Notes under the pieces: generated by a model
The model's input: the letters and a program-made list of their open reading frames with translations, nothing else
What the model was told of the DNA's origin: nothing
Database searches by the model: none
Assembly (NCBI RefSeq): GCF_027172205.1
Contig: NC_070614.1
Location: 39,810,001 to 39,874,000 of the forward strand
DNA length: 64,000 nt
Direction: 5' to 3'
Source of the DNA: Podarcis raffonei
Lineage: Eukaryota; Chordata; Lepidosauria; Squamata; Lacertidae
In this document: positions 44,888 through 56,180 of the stretch, in pieces
How positions within the stretch are numbered: the stretch's first letter is position 1
How the letters are laid out: each line of letters opens with the position of its first letter
Translations under genes and position numbers: made by a program

Positions 44888-45131
44888 TAGTAGTACCTCA
44901 GTTTAAGTACTTAATTCATTCCAAAGGTCTGTTCTTAACCTGAAACTGTTCTTAACCTGAAGCACCACTTTAGCTAATGGGGCCTCCTGCTGCCGCCGCA
45001 CCGCCGGAGCACGATTTCTGTTCTCATCCTGAAGCAAAGTTCTTAACCTGAAGCACTACTTCTGGGTTAGCGGAGTCTGTAAACTGAAGCGTATGTAACC
45101 TGAAGCGTATGTAACCTGAGGTACCACTGTA
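44888..45131. mobile_element. TA-flanked MITE, family A
   Basis: The left end reads TAGTAGTACCTCAG and the right end GAGGTACCACTGTA. The interior closely matches the copy at 1144-1389, including the CCGCCGGAGCACGATTTC stretch. It lies about 230 bases upstream of the connexin-like gene 2 start codon, probably in its 5' intron. Confidence 0.7.
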
Positions 45132-45403
45132 CAGAAATTCATCAAATGACGTTTCCCCCATTACAGCATCTTTATGCTAGGAAAGGCCTAACCTCTTGGG
45201 TTTGCACCTGTACCACACCTATGAGAGGCACGGGGTGGGGAGGTGAGGTGGCAGGTATTTTTCCAGGCACATTGGGGTGGTGGGTCTACAGAATTTGGTC
45301 TAGCTTCTTTCCAGGATCATCCACTCCCACCCTTTACTACTGAAATTTCTTTAGACTATCTAGTGCCCCGGTCCTTTTAAATACCTGTACTACTGATCTG
45401 TGA

Positions 45404-45540
45404 CAGGTGTGTGGAGCCATTGGTCCGCCACATATTGGTGAACTACAGCTCCCGCAACCTCAACAAGCCTGGCCAATGGGAAGGGGTGATGGGAGTTGTA
45501 GTTCAGCAACATCTGGAAGGCCAAACGTTTCCCACACCTG
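45404..45540. mobile_element. hAT-like non-autonomous element
   Basis: CAGGTGTGTGG and CCCACACCTG ends, with a palindromic core (GAACTACAGCTCCCGC against GGGAGTTGTAGTTCAGC). The flanking 8 bases agree only partly, so it is old. Confidence 0.55.
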
Positions 45541-46874
45541 CTCTATGGCTTTTAGATGGTAAATTATTATCAAGGCGTCACTTTAAAATGAAGGATTTCC
45601 AACAAGATTGACCCTGCATCTCACCTGTAGGTTGGGCTATTATTATCTTACTGTTATTAATCATAATCTATGTGTTAAATCTCTGTTTTACCTTTCTTTG
45701 GACTCTGCCCCATTTCTCCTGCCTGGATCTACACCAGCCAGATATCCTCCAAATATTATTTAAAGCACTTCAAACTGTGAATAGGATCGTGTGTCAATCT
45801 GAACTTATTCTGTGGTTTAGATCATAGCACAGGCAAGAAAACTGACATAACTCTAAAATGACAGGAGAGCCTCTATCATGAACTTTTGCGACCCTGGTAC
45901 CAGCCTGGTCTCAAACCATGTCCTGAAGGCATTCAGGAAACATATTGTGTTCCTCACACCTTGCATAAATTTAGTTGCCAGTGTAGTCTATTCACCACCT
46001 GAATGGGGCCATCAAGATAAAGGTGAGATGGTTTGAAGGCAGCAAGCAAACAAAGGATGCCCGGTTTAGCCAACACCCACCAGGTGGTTTTCTTTAACAC
46101 AATTTGCAAGATGGGAGAGATGAAGCTGGGCAGGAATTGCAAGGAAAAGGCGATAGAATTGCTCATCCGAAGAGTCCTTTCCTTTCTCCATGAAGAAAAG
46201 GCTATAAGGAACCCCAAGATTTGTAGTCAGTGGCATTTCTTAACTTTTATTAAGAAGTGTGAGTTCTGGGACAAATTTTTCATGCTCACTTCTGTAGGCT
46301 TTTGAGAATATGTAGAGATTCTCCCCCTCTTTAGTTCAAGGTTTGTGATGAGGGATTTGCTGCCTCCTTAAATTGTAATTTTCTTGTTATTCTGTTGCTT
46401 TCATTTCATAGAATAACACAAGCTTTCTTTATTCCTTTGTATAAGAATTTATTGTGGGCGTACGGTTAAGGGTGACGCACGTACTCAAAAAACAGACGCA
46501 CATTATAATTCCAACAAAATATCGCAAACCTCTTTAAAAGTGTGTGTATGAATACATGTGAGTGATGTACACGCATGTGGGTTCAGACACATACTTCTAA
46601 CAATTCTATTATGTTATATAAGACACACAGACCCTTATCCAGTAAACCTGGTTCCAAATATCTCTCGGGGGTTTTACCCTATAAAACAAGACCCAGAAAA
46701 CTCCAGGGTCTTATGCAAAATCATCATCTGCAACAAACACTCCAGCTCTTCCCCTCTCATCCTAATGCAGGCTGCCAGGAGTCTAGCTGCAGTTATTCAG
46801 CAGGGAGTAAAAAGCACTCAACACATGCTCAGAAACATTCATTTTGTTCCAAGACTTAAGCTCTGGCACTGAAC

Positions 46875-46924
<50 letters not shown>

Positions 46925-47769
46925 CTTCTGGGGCTGAGCCTAGGCTAAAATTAAGCCAAGTCTGTGTCTTTTCAGAATTGGGTTCTGTCTTCGGATTCCT
47001 GAAGTCTGTATGAGGACAGGGTTAAGGTAGAAAGCCGGACTCCTGAGTTCTCTAGGAAGAAGGAAGAAGGGCTACAAAGGACTGAGGATTTGGCTGTGGA
47101 GCTGAGGGGTTGCAGGCAAGTTAGCAAGACTAGTCCTGCAAGAGCCTCCCTGGCAGTGGCCATTTGGGAGGGCCACACTCACTTCCCTGTGTTGCCCTTT
47201 GAGGACGGCCCCTAACAGTCCCTGTTTAAGCAACCGCTCATCATTTTCAGCCCCCCCCCCATGCTCAAGACAATGCCTTTGACAGCCTTTTTGTTTCCTG
47301 CCTGCACTCACTTCCCCCCCATGTGTGCAGAGAGGAAACATCCACTTTTGTGTCCAACGATAAAAAGGCCCCTTGAGAAGCATAAAATATAACTCTGTTG
47401 CTGCCTGCTTTAATTTTACCTTCTCCTCTAGAGTCGCCTTGACACTTCAGTTCTTCTGTTTGTCCACCGTCTTCTCCTTCGTCCTCTTGAATCTGTTCTG
47501 CCTCTTGTGTTCTGCTTTAGGGGGGAAAGGGGTTTGTTTTTTGGTTCCACATTATCAGAAACTCCCCTGCACAGAACAGGCCGGCCGCAGAGAAACAAAG
47601 GGAAAGTTGAAATGAAACTCCCAAGAGATGTGGGAATAGCTGCCAGAGCTAACGCCCCCACACAGCTGCATGGATGTGGGCCCTCAACATCCCCCTGATG
47701 GACCACCCTTCTCCCCACCCTCTGGCTTTTACTTCCTCTGCTTTCTCAAATTAGTCTGCCGTCTTCTCT
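45541..47769. other. No recognisable gene
   Basis: Contains the (TG)n run at 46876. Several short frames lack support. Confidence 0.45.
46876..46923. repeat. (TG)n microsatellite
   Basis: About 24 TG units. Confidence 0.95.
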
Positions 47770-47899
47770 GCATCAGCCAACCTGGTGCCCTCCAGATGTT
47801 TTGGACTCCAGTTCCCATTCGCCCTTGGTAATGGGAGTCGTAGTTCTCCATGTGGAGGAACCAAAGTCAACAAAAGCTACTCCTCATGAAGCAGAGGTG

Positions 47900-48615
47900 G
47901 GAAACTTGGGGCAAAACGGGGCCCTCCAACCCTCTCTATGTGGCCCTCAGAACTCTCCTTGGCTACATCCTTATTGGCCCTGCCTGGCACCCTTCCTTGA
48001 TTGTTGTTTTGCCCGGCTGGGAAGGTGTCCTTGAACTCTCATAAGGCCTCTTGCTTGCCTGGATCAAGAACAGAGCAGGGGTGCAAGAGGGTAAAAGTTT
48101 GGTTACTGCCCAAAGGCAGGCAAAAATAAAATAAAAATAAAGCCCACCCCCCCCCCCAAATTTCTTCTGCTGCATCCTGCCTACTATCTCCTAAACCTTA
48201 ACAAAACTGCTGGAATCTTAGATCCCTTCTGTTGCTCATAGTTCAAATCCTGCTCGCACATTCCTCATACAATAATACTTCTTTAATAATCCGAAATGGA
48301 TTTCCGTTCTTCCACAAAAACCTTCGTCATTAGGTTCTCTTATTTTAGCTGTTAGCTTTGCCAATTCTGCGCAATCCATCACCTCACTTATCCATTCTTC
48401 TTGAGTGGGTATCTCAGCTCATTTCCATTTTTGTGCACAGAGAATCCTAGCTGCAGTTGTAACATATATAAACAACTTAATCATCTTTTGAGGGGACTTT
48501 TTGCCTAAAGGCAAAATTTACTGCTCCATCTGTGTTTATCTCTGGCATGTGGCCCTCAAAAGGTTTCCCAGATGGAAACGTGGCCCTCGGGCTGGGAAAA
48601 TTGTTCCCCACTTCA
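47900..48615. mobile_element. Possible hAT-like element interrupted by an L1-like insertion
   Basis: CAGAGGTGGGAAACTTGGGG on the left and ATTGTTCCCCACTTC on the right look like inverted termini, and GTGGCCCTCAGAAC and GTGGCCCTCAAAAGG lie inside. Between 48120 and 48500 the sequence is AT-rich and resembles reversed LINE material. No clear target duplication. Confidence 0.35.
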
Positions 48616-48709
48616 ACATGGAAGCTGTGGCAGCGATTCTAAGCACACTTGCCTACAAGGAAGCCCTACTGAACACAGTAGGACTTACTTCTGAGGAAAT
48701 AAGCATGGA

Positions 48710-48711
<2 letters not shown>

Positions 48712-48780
<69 letters not shown>

Positions 48781-48796
48781 AGAGAGAGAGAGAGAA
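48712..48796. repeat. Compound microsatellite (TG)n-(AG)n
   Basis: A short TG run continues directly into a long AG run with one interruption. Confidence 0.95.
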
Positions 48797-48826
48797 ATTT
48801 CTTCAAGAAGTGACTTGGGCCTAGAG

Positions 48827-49186
48827 CAGTGGTTTTCAACCCGTGTGCCGTGGCACCCTTGGGAGCCTTGAATGATGGTCAGGGGTGCTGCAGGCAACAC
48901 TGGCCTCTGTCCCTCTTTCCTTCCCTCCCTCCTCTGGTGCCCTCTTAAGTCTCTGCCTCCCAAAGGCTTGCACAGCTGTTTGTTGCAGCAGCAGCTGCTG
49001 CCCAGAGGACTCCCAAGGAGAGAAGAGAGGAGAGGAGGACCCCAAGGGAGGGTGTTCGGAAAAGGGCGAGAGGCTGCCAGCTCTGCAGGCAAGGGGTGAC
49101 ACAACTGGGCTCCGAGCCCCACAGGGGTGCCGCAGAAAGAATGCAATTGATCAAGGGAGCTGTGGACTCAAAGTTGAAAACCTTTG
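48827..49186. mobile_element. hAT-type (Charlie-like) non-autonomous element
   Basis: CAGTGGTTTTCAACCC and AGTTGAAAACCTTTG ends. The flanks GCCTAGAG (48819-48826) and GCCTGGAG (49187-49194) match at 7 of 8. Confidence 0.65.
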
Positions 49187-49237
49187 GCCTGGAGAATTAG
49201 AGGAGCAAGTTAATACAGACTTCTGGGCCTTTGGGGA

Positions 49238-49690
49238 AATGGTCCATAGGAAGCTGCCTTAAACTGTCAGGCTATACAATGGGTGGCTCTCCAGGGCCAT
49301 CATGCAGGGCCATTTCCCAGCTTTAACTGGAGATTGAACCTGAGACGTTCTGCACACAAGTCAGATGCTCTTCTGACGGAGCTGCAGCCCTTTCCCAAAA
49401 GGGAAGTAGAAATGTGAGGAAAGATCCACCCATCAGCCGGCACGTTCTTTTCACATGTAGGCTGCGAATGACCAAAATAAATCTGCCCAGAACAAAGGCT
49501 CTTGTGTTGTTCCAACAAAGGCGAGGATTCAAGAAACTAGGAATGTGTGGTGCTGCCTTACCCTGAGTCAGACCAAGATGGTCGACTCTGATGCGGTACC
49601 TCCAGGGCAGTAGTCAGTCTTTCCCATCACCAGAAACTTCCTGCATAAAAATGAGGTGCTCTGCTAAGCGGTGCTGTGATCCTTTCACAA
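49238..49690 (-). mobile_element. Two tRNA-derived SINE fragments in reverse orientation
   Basis: At 49238-49395 the minus strand gives GGGCTGCAGCTCCGTCAGAA, GTCTCAGGTTCAATCTCC and a tail ending GGCAGCTTCCTATGG. A more decayed relative occupies 49545-49690 (GGTGCTGCCTTACCCTGAGT). Confidence 0.55.
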
Positions 49691-49691
49691 A

Positions 49692-50330
49692 CCCCACATA
49701 TTAAAACAAAAATTTTTTTTCCTTCCAGTAGCACCTTAAAGACCAACTAAGTTAGTTCTTGGTATGAGCTTTCGTGTGCATGCACACTTCTTCAGATACA
49801 CTGAAACAGAAGTTGCCAGATCCCTCTATATAGTGAGAAGGTGGGGAGGGGTATTACTCAGAAGGGTGGTGGGAATGGGTGATTGGCAGATAGCTGTGAT
49901 GAGCCTGTTGACGACTCTTAACGACTGCAATAGGTCTTACACGAAAAAGCAAGGGGTGAGAAGGTGAAAAATGGCTTTGTCATGTATAATGAGATAAGAA
50001 TCCAATGTCTTTGTTCAGACCAGGTCTCTCCATGGTTTTAAGTTTGGTAATGAGTTGCAATTCAGCAGCTTCTCTTTCCAGTCTATTTCTGAAATTCCTT
50101 TGTAGTAAAACAGCTACTTTGAGATCTTGTATTGAATGTCCTGGGAGATTGAAGTGTTCTCCTACTGGTTTCTCTGTCTTGTGATTCTTGATGTCCGATT
50201 TATGTCCGTTTATTCTTTGGCGTAAGGTTTGGCCTGTTTGTCCAATATAGAGAGCTGAAGGACACTGTTGGCATTTGATGGCATATACAATGTTAGACGA
50301 TGAGCAATTTAATATTCTGGTTCACCAGAA
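49692..50330 (-). mobile_element. Penelope-like retroelement 3' end encoding a GIY-YIG endonuclease domain
   Basis: From about 50309 down to a stop at 49980-49982, the minus strand is open for about 110 codons without an ATG. It reads NIVYAIKCQQC, then PSALYIGQTGQTLRQRINGH, KPVGEHFNLPGHS and ends GLNKDIGFLSHYT. The VYAI and LYIGQTG motifs are the GIY-YIG pair, and the arginine of LRQRI and following histidines fit the nuclease fold. A CQQC finger precedes it, as in endonuclease-bearing Penelope elements (Neptune/Poseidon type not resolved). The 3' UTR runs to the TCCAGTAGCACCTTAAAGAC tail. The reverse transcriptase is missing, so the element is 5' truncated, directly against a SINE. Confidence 0.82.
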
Positions 50331-50335
50331 TATTC

Positions 50336-50461
50336 AGTCATGCTGGCCACATGACCCAGAAGCTGTACGCCGGCTCCCTCAGCCAATAAAGCGAGATGAG
50401 CGCCACAACCCCAGAGTCGTCCGCGACTGGACCTAACAGTCAGGGGTCCCTTTACCTTTAA
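50336..50461 (+). mobile_element. Sauria-type SINE, 3' part only
   Basis: From AGTCATGCTGGCCACATGAC to CCCTTTACCTTTA. The tRNA head and body start are missing. Confidence 0.85.
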
Positions 50462-50484
50462 AGAGTTGGGCAAATAAAGATGTG

Positions 50485-50900
50485 TTGCCATAGAAACAAC
50501 CAGCTAGCAGTGCCTTTGGGAGGAGTAGACAGGCCTCCCTCCACACCTGGTTGTCTTGCCATATACTTCTAGGGGAAGGAGAGCAATAGGCCAGGGCCTA
50601 GTTCAGGCTAGTCACATCCAGAGTAGGGAAGACAGAGGGGCTTGATTTGCTCTCTTTGCTACAACCAAAAGTATAGCTTGGGGAGGATCTCCCTGAAAAC
50701 TTAACAGGAAAGCAAGATTTATTGGAGTGCCAATGCTATGAGCCCTTCTCTCTTATGTTCAGAGTGTATAGATGTGTATAAATAAAGCCATATATACACA
50801 AAAGACACCACAGCCTCCAATGAGTTTTATTCCAAGAAAATAAAAAACTGCTGTCACCCGTGAACTCTCTCACCTATTTGAGACTGGGCTGCACGTAACA
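50485..50900 (+). mobile_element. Possible LTR-like fossil
   Basis: The stretch begins TGTTGCCATAG, has TGTATAAATAAAGCC (TATA/polyadenylation-like) near 50775 and ends CACGTAACA. TG..CA-like borders are present, but no target duplication or second copy was found. Confidence 0.3.
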
Positions 50901-51027
50901 GTATGACCTCCCTTGGTCTCTTGTCCTGTGTTCTCCCCTTAGTGACGGTCTTTCCCCACCCCTTACCACAGGGATATATGCCTGTTTGCTTGCTTATTGC
51001 TTGCTTATGCTACCCTGTGATATGCCA

Positions 51028-51245
51028 CTTGACAAAAGCCAGTTTCCCCAGGTCACGTCACACTCTGGTGTTACCAAGAAATTGAACTCAAGATAGCCTA
51101 TAGAGATAACAGGGAGGAGCAGGTGAAATTTTAAAAATCTTTTCATCAAGGAACGAGGCATACAGGTGTCTCTAGATAGATGGTATTTGATAGGAAGGAA
51201 GCACTGCAGGAAACATGGGGCTGTGCAGTTAAAGGGGATTAAAGG
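51028..51245. repeat. Low-copy segment paralogous to 41905-42130
   Basis: GACAAAAGCCAGTTTCCCC and TGTGCAGTTAAAGGGGATTA match the other segment in order and orientation. Confidence 0.55.
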
Positions 51246-51469
51246 TTTCTGCCACTGTGATGCAGCAGAACCGCTTCTAAAAAGAAGCAAACCTGAATCC
51301 AGTTGCTTGCTCTCCTGAGCAGCGACTTTGTCAGTGGAAGAACAGGATTTTAGAGCTGGAACAGTCTTTGGAGATCATCTAGTGACCCCTGCTCAATGCA
51401 GTAAACTTGCAGGCACAGCATCCCTGCTGGTGGAGAAAGAAAATCTCATCCGGTGTCTAACAGTTGTTG

Positions 51470-52047
51470 CTTTTGGACCACTCATTAATTTCTGAGTCGC
51501 TTTTTTCTGGTATGGCAGCTCAAAGCTACTTAGAAAATGGCTTACCTCAAAATCATAATGCATAGATTAAAATGGGAGAGCATATCCCATAGTGGTTTTA
51601 AGAATCATATAATTAGAAAAGCGCTATACAATGTATGGAGCAGATATAAGGACCTTTTAGTACGAAAAACACCCAAATGGATTTCACCAATCGAAGCACA
51701 GGCCCCAAAAAAGCTAAATATGGAAAACAAATGGTTGAGATACTCAGATCTATTGATAGAGGACCATGAAGATTTTAAATTAAAACTGTTTGAACAAATT
51801 AAAGATAAGGTGAATTGGCTTCAATATTATCAAATTAATGAATTATGTAAGATTGATAAGAGAAATGGTTTTGCAACAGAAAAAACCAAACTGGAAACAG
51901 AGTTGTTAGATACCAATGTTAAAAACATGTCTAAAATGTACAACCTGTTGTTGGAGTGGCATACAAAGGATGAACAAGTTAAATCGGTTATGATTGATTG
52001 GGCACGAGATGTGGGACATAATAAAGGAATGTTTTTGTCTGGTGGCT
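51470..52047 (+). mobile_element. L1 LINE ORF2 fragment, open for 170 codons
   Basis: The reading contains RKALYNVWSRYKDLLVRKTP, PKKLNMENKWLRYSDLLI and MYNLLLEWHTKDEQVKSVMI, the L1 ORF2 post-RT region. It is truncated at both ends, and CR1-like sequence follows from about 52075. Confidence 0.85.
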
Positions 52048-52059
52048 GAAGATACATAT

Positions 52060-52280
52060 CAATGGCACCAGGTGAGCTTCTCTAGGGAGAGCATTGCACA
52101 AATGGAGAGCCATCGTTGGAGCAATGGAGAACAAGTCTGCCCCATCTTCTGTGTGACGACCCTTTCAAATATTTGAAGGATGCTGTGGTGACTCCTCTTC
52201 ATTTTGTCTTCACCTGGCTAAACTGTCCTGCTTCTCCAGCTGCTTCTCACAGGACTTGGTTTCCAGGCTAATCGCAGCTA
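52060..52280 (-). mobile_element. CR1-like fragment
   Basis: GCCCCATCTTCTGTGTGACG, CAAATATTTGAAGGATGC and GACTTGGTTTCCAGGC parallel the CR1 piece at 2500-2640 in the same orientation. Confidence 0.5.
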
Positions 52281-52987
52281 GACTTCAAGGACATGTGAAA
52301 ACAATGCTAGTAGCTGAAGAGGGACAAGAGAAATGTTAGACAGAGAAGCCTTGCATCTCTAACATGGGTGGGATTGGGATCCCAAGCTTATCCATTCTTT
52401 CCAGTGGCATTTGCCCTAACGGCGAAATCTGTTGCTTGAAGTGCTAAGTACCAGCCAGCAGATTGGGAACCTCCAGGGCTCCAGTTTTGCTCCACGAAAT
52501 TGGATTACACATTAAGCTGGTTTTCTGCCTGCTTAATCTGCTTATTCTGAGTCAGGACTCAGCCCTCTGTGCTGTTGCATAGGGTTTCTTGCATTAGCGC
52601 CAACTTCCGCAACTCGGAAATTATGAACGTAACAGAATTTCCTGCCGCAACTTAGAAGCAGCTACAACAGCAGTGTGGACTTCCAGGGGTGATCAAACAC
52701 ACAGGTTGCTTCGGCTGCAATGTGGATACATTTCCCTGTGAGTTGATACATATAAGTACCTCCATTACAGCCTTGGAATCACACCTGCTTTCTCTATCAT
52801 GTCTACCCTTAACCTTCTCTTGGTAGCTCGGTCAGTACAGCAAGAGACTCAAATCTAGTGGGTAAATCTCCCTCTGATGACAAACAGTGATTGCTTTACA
52901 GGGGGACAGACAGATCCACAGAGGGTAGGGCTGTTTTCAACTGCTATTTATTTATTTTACTTATTGGATGCATTTATATACTGCTAA

Positions 52988-53334
52988 GGGACGCGGGTGG
53001 TGCTGTGGGTTAAACCACAGAGCCTAGGACTTGCCGATCAGAAGGTCGGTGATTCGAATCCCCGCGACGGGGTGAGCTCCCATTGCTCCTGCCAACCTAG
53101 CAGTTCGAAAGCACATCAAAGTGCAAGTAGATAAATAGGTACCGCTCTGGCGGGAAGGTAAACGGCGTTTCTGTGCGCTGCTTTGGTTCGCCAGAAGCGG
53201 CTTAGTCATGCTGGCCACATGAGCCTGAAGCTGTACACCGGCTCCCTTGGCCAATAAAGCGAGATGAGCACCGCAACCCCAGAGTCGGTCACGACTGGAC
53301 CTAATAGTCAGGGGTCCCTTTACCTTTACCTTTA
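52988..53334 (+). mobile_element. Sauria-type SINE, full length
   Basis: GGGACGCGGGTGGTGCTGTG head, GTGATTCGAATCCCCGCGAC B box, and a (TTTACC)n end. Highly similar to the copy at 7752. Confidence 0.9.
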
Positions 53335-55061
53335 AGCACACCCCAATCTCAAAGCAGGAAGAGATCACCAAGGTCTTGGTGCATAGCAGAGTTTCGGTCT
53401 CCTTGGAATGAAGGTCACTGGAGGCTGATGGCATTTTCTGCCGTAAAAGATTTATTTCCACATATATACAGGCTGAATGGAAGGTGGAAGGTTCACGCAG
53501 CATTAAGACCCCAACAGATCCTTCTCCTCCGTTAGCTTTCTAGGAAGGGACCCCCAAGCCATAGCTTTAGACTCTCGCAGAGAGCAAGTCCAGTCTCTGT
53601 GTCTCTTTCTAGTCCAGTTCCAAGACTGACATGCTAACTGTTCACCTTCTGGTCAAACTGTGTGTTGAGCATTTGTCCTGATTTGGTTGTGGAGAGATGA
53701 GATAACAGTTGTCTTCTGAATGAGCATCCATCCTGAACTGCTCGTAGGGAGTTTAATTAGACAAAGTTGCATCCAGCAAGTGGCGCCCCACACTTTCCAA
53801 TGAATCCCCAGGTCACTTTTCTCATAGGAAAAAGTTCGGTTTTCGAGGAGCAAGTTTCACCAGAGCTCCAAATCAGCTTTCATTGCACACACACCCCCCT
53901 GAATTTGCCAGTTAATGTGATTTTTTTAGCTATTGTGTACAACCCAATGTTTGTTTGTTTTTTAATGTTGGTGACTGTTGGTGACAATCTTTTGCAGATT
54001 TGTTTTCCGACCCGCTAGCTAGGCCATCTTCATTTGAACTGATTTTCACACGTTGATCATCACTAGCCCTCCCACACTTGCCTATTATTATTATTACCTG
54101 CACAACAAGGAGCAATTGAAATATTAGCCAGCAGGTGGCGCCAAAACACCTTTCACCGGCAGGGTGGGAGGGTGAAGCGTGTGAATGGGGATGGCAAGTA
54201 CAGTAGAGGACTCGGAATTAAGGGTGAATGGCAGTGAAAGGAACCAATGGGGAACGGCGCTGCCACTCTGAGTCCCCCCCACCATAACCTCCATTGCCCA
54301 GTTTGGTATGAATGGATTTGCAGGAGGCTGAGTTTGGGGAGCCGAGATCTCTATTGGACAAGCCAGGAGCACGCGACTTTCTCAGTTCAATCCGGTTCAG
54401 TTCAAAGAGTACTAGGCAGGCTTGGCCACACATACTAAACCGGACACGGGTACCCCCAAAATCTAGACTTTGCCAACCTGGTGCTCTCAAGATATTTTGG
54501 ATGATATGATGCTTTTTGCTTGCGTGATGTGTCTCCTGCTTGGCAGGGGGTTGGACTCGATGGCCCTTGTGGTCTCTTCCAACTCTATGATTCTATGATT
54601 CCCCACCCCACCCCCAGCTGGTTGTGGGAGTATTTAAGGTTCAGTGCTCCTGGAATGAGGCAATTAGGACACATTTGGGATTTTGCAGGTTTATTGCCCA
54701 CCTTGTTGCCCAGCAGTCTCTTTCCCTGAGCTGACAGAGCTGGTCTCAAAGGTGGTGTAGAGGACTCCCAGACTGCTGCTTTGGGGGGACACTTCAACAT
54801 CCCTGCCAAGGCAACTGGCTCTGGGGTGGCTGCCATGATGACCATGGAGCTTTTCAGTCCTTTTTTCTGGGGGGGGGCACAGGGGTACGCATACTCCTAA
54901 ACACTTTGTGAATCTAAGTTTGGCATCATTGAGGGACAATATTTAAATATGAAAAGGAAAATGAAAGTGCCCCTAAACATTTTTTTTCTTTGTTCTTCAT
55001 TTACCGGTATGTAGTTTCCCAGACAGTTTATCCCTTAGCACCATGTCTCTCTTTTTTTTAA
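53335..55061. other. No recognisable gene; CR1 end at 54545-54600
   Basis: TTGGACTCGATGGCCCTTG and CTTCCAACTCTATGATTC mark a CR1 3' end. The rest is unassigned. Confidence 0.4.
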
Positions 55062-55580
55062 TTGTTGTTGTTTAGTCATTTAGTCGTGTCCAACTCTTCG
55101 TGACCCCATGGACCAGAGCACGCCAGGCACTCCTGTCTTCCACTGCCTCCCACAGCTTGGTCAAACTCATGCTGGTAGCTTCGAGAGCACTGTCCAACCA
55201 TCTCATCCTCTGTCGTCCCCTTCTCCTTGTGCCCTCCATCTTTCCCAGCATCAGGGTCTTTTCCAGGGAGTCTTCTCTTCTCATGAGGTGGCCAAAGTAT
55301 TGGAGTCTCAGCTTCGGGATCTGTCCTTCTAGTGAGCACTCAGGGCTGATTTCCTTAAGAATGAATAGGTTTGATCTTCTTGCAGTCCATGGGACTCTCA
55401 AGAGTCTCCTCCAGCACCACAATTCAAAAGCATCAATTCTTCGGCGATCAGCCTTCTTTATGGTCCAGCTCTCACTTCCATACATCACTACGGGGAAAAC
55501 CATAGCTTTAACTATACAGACCTTTGATGGCAAGGTGATGTCTCTGCTTTTTAGGATGCTGTCTAGGTTTGTCATAGCTT
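55062..55580 (-). mobile_element. BovB (RTE) LINE 3' part
   Basis: A long minus-strand frame starts MTNLDSILKSRDITLPSKV and passes through YGSESWTIKKADRRRIDAFE to WRALVHGVTKSWTRLND. The (GTT)n-type end is at 55062-55075. It is 5' truncated and nearly uninterrupted over 167 codons. Confidence 0.92.
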
Positions 55581-55755
55581 GAATGTTACGTCACTTTATC
55601 TGAGGCAGCAATCCACATAACTTTCTTGAACCAGTGATCTATGGCAGGTATCTTCAACCTGTTCAGACTAAGGCCCACTTTTAGTCCAAACATGCATCTG
55701 CAGACCCACTTCTTAATCTGCTACCATATATTTGGGTGGCAGTAGTGCTCCTTGG

Positions 55756-56126
55756 TTTTGAATTATGGTGCTGGAGGAGACTCTTGAGAGTCCCATGGAC
55801 TGCAAGAAGATCAAACCCATCCATTCTGAAGGAAATCAGCCCTGAGTGCTCACTGGAAGGACAGAATGTGAAGCTGAGGCTCCAATACTTTGGCCACCTC
55901 ATGAGAAGAGAAGACTCCCTGGAAAAGACCCTCATGTTGGGAAAGATGGAGGGCACAAGGAGAAGGGGCCGACAGAGGACGAGATGGCTGGATAGTGTTC
56001 TCAAAGCTACCAGCATGAGTTTGACCAAACTGTGGGAGGCAGTGAAAGACAGGAGTGCCTGGCGTGCTCTGGTCCATGGGGTCACGAAGAGTCGGACACA
56101 ACTAAACGACTAAACAACAACAACAA
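55756..56126 (+). mobile_element. BovB (RTE) LINE 3' end with 12-bp target duplication
   Basis: AGTGCTCCTTGG occurs at 55744-55755 and 56127-56138. The element reads FELWCWRRLLRVPWTARRSN onward and ends in CAACAACAACAA. It interrupts an older hAT-like fragment. Confidence 0.92.
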
Positions 56127-56180
56127 AGTGCTCCTTGGGTCAGGCCGCAACTCACCAGGTGAAGACCTAGGGTATAGCAG

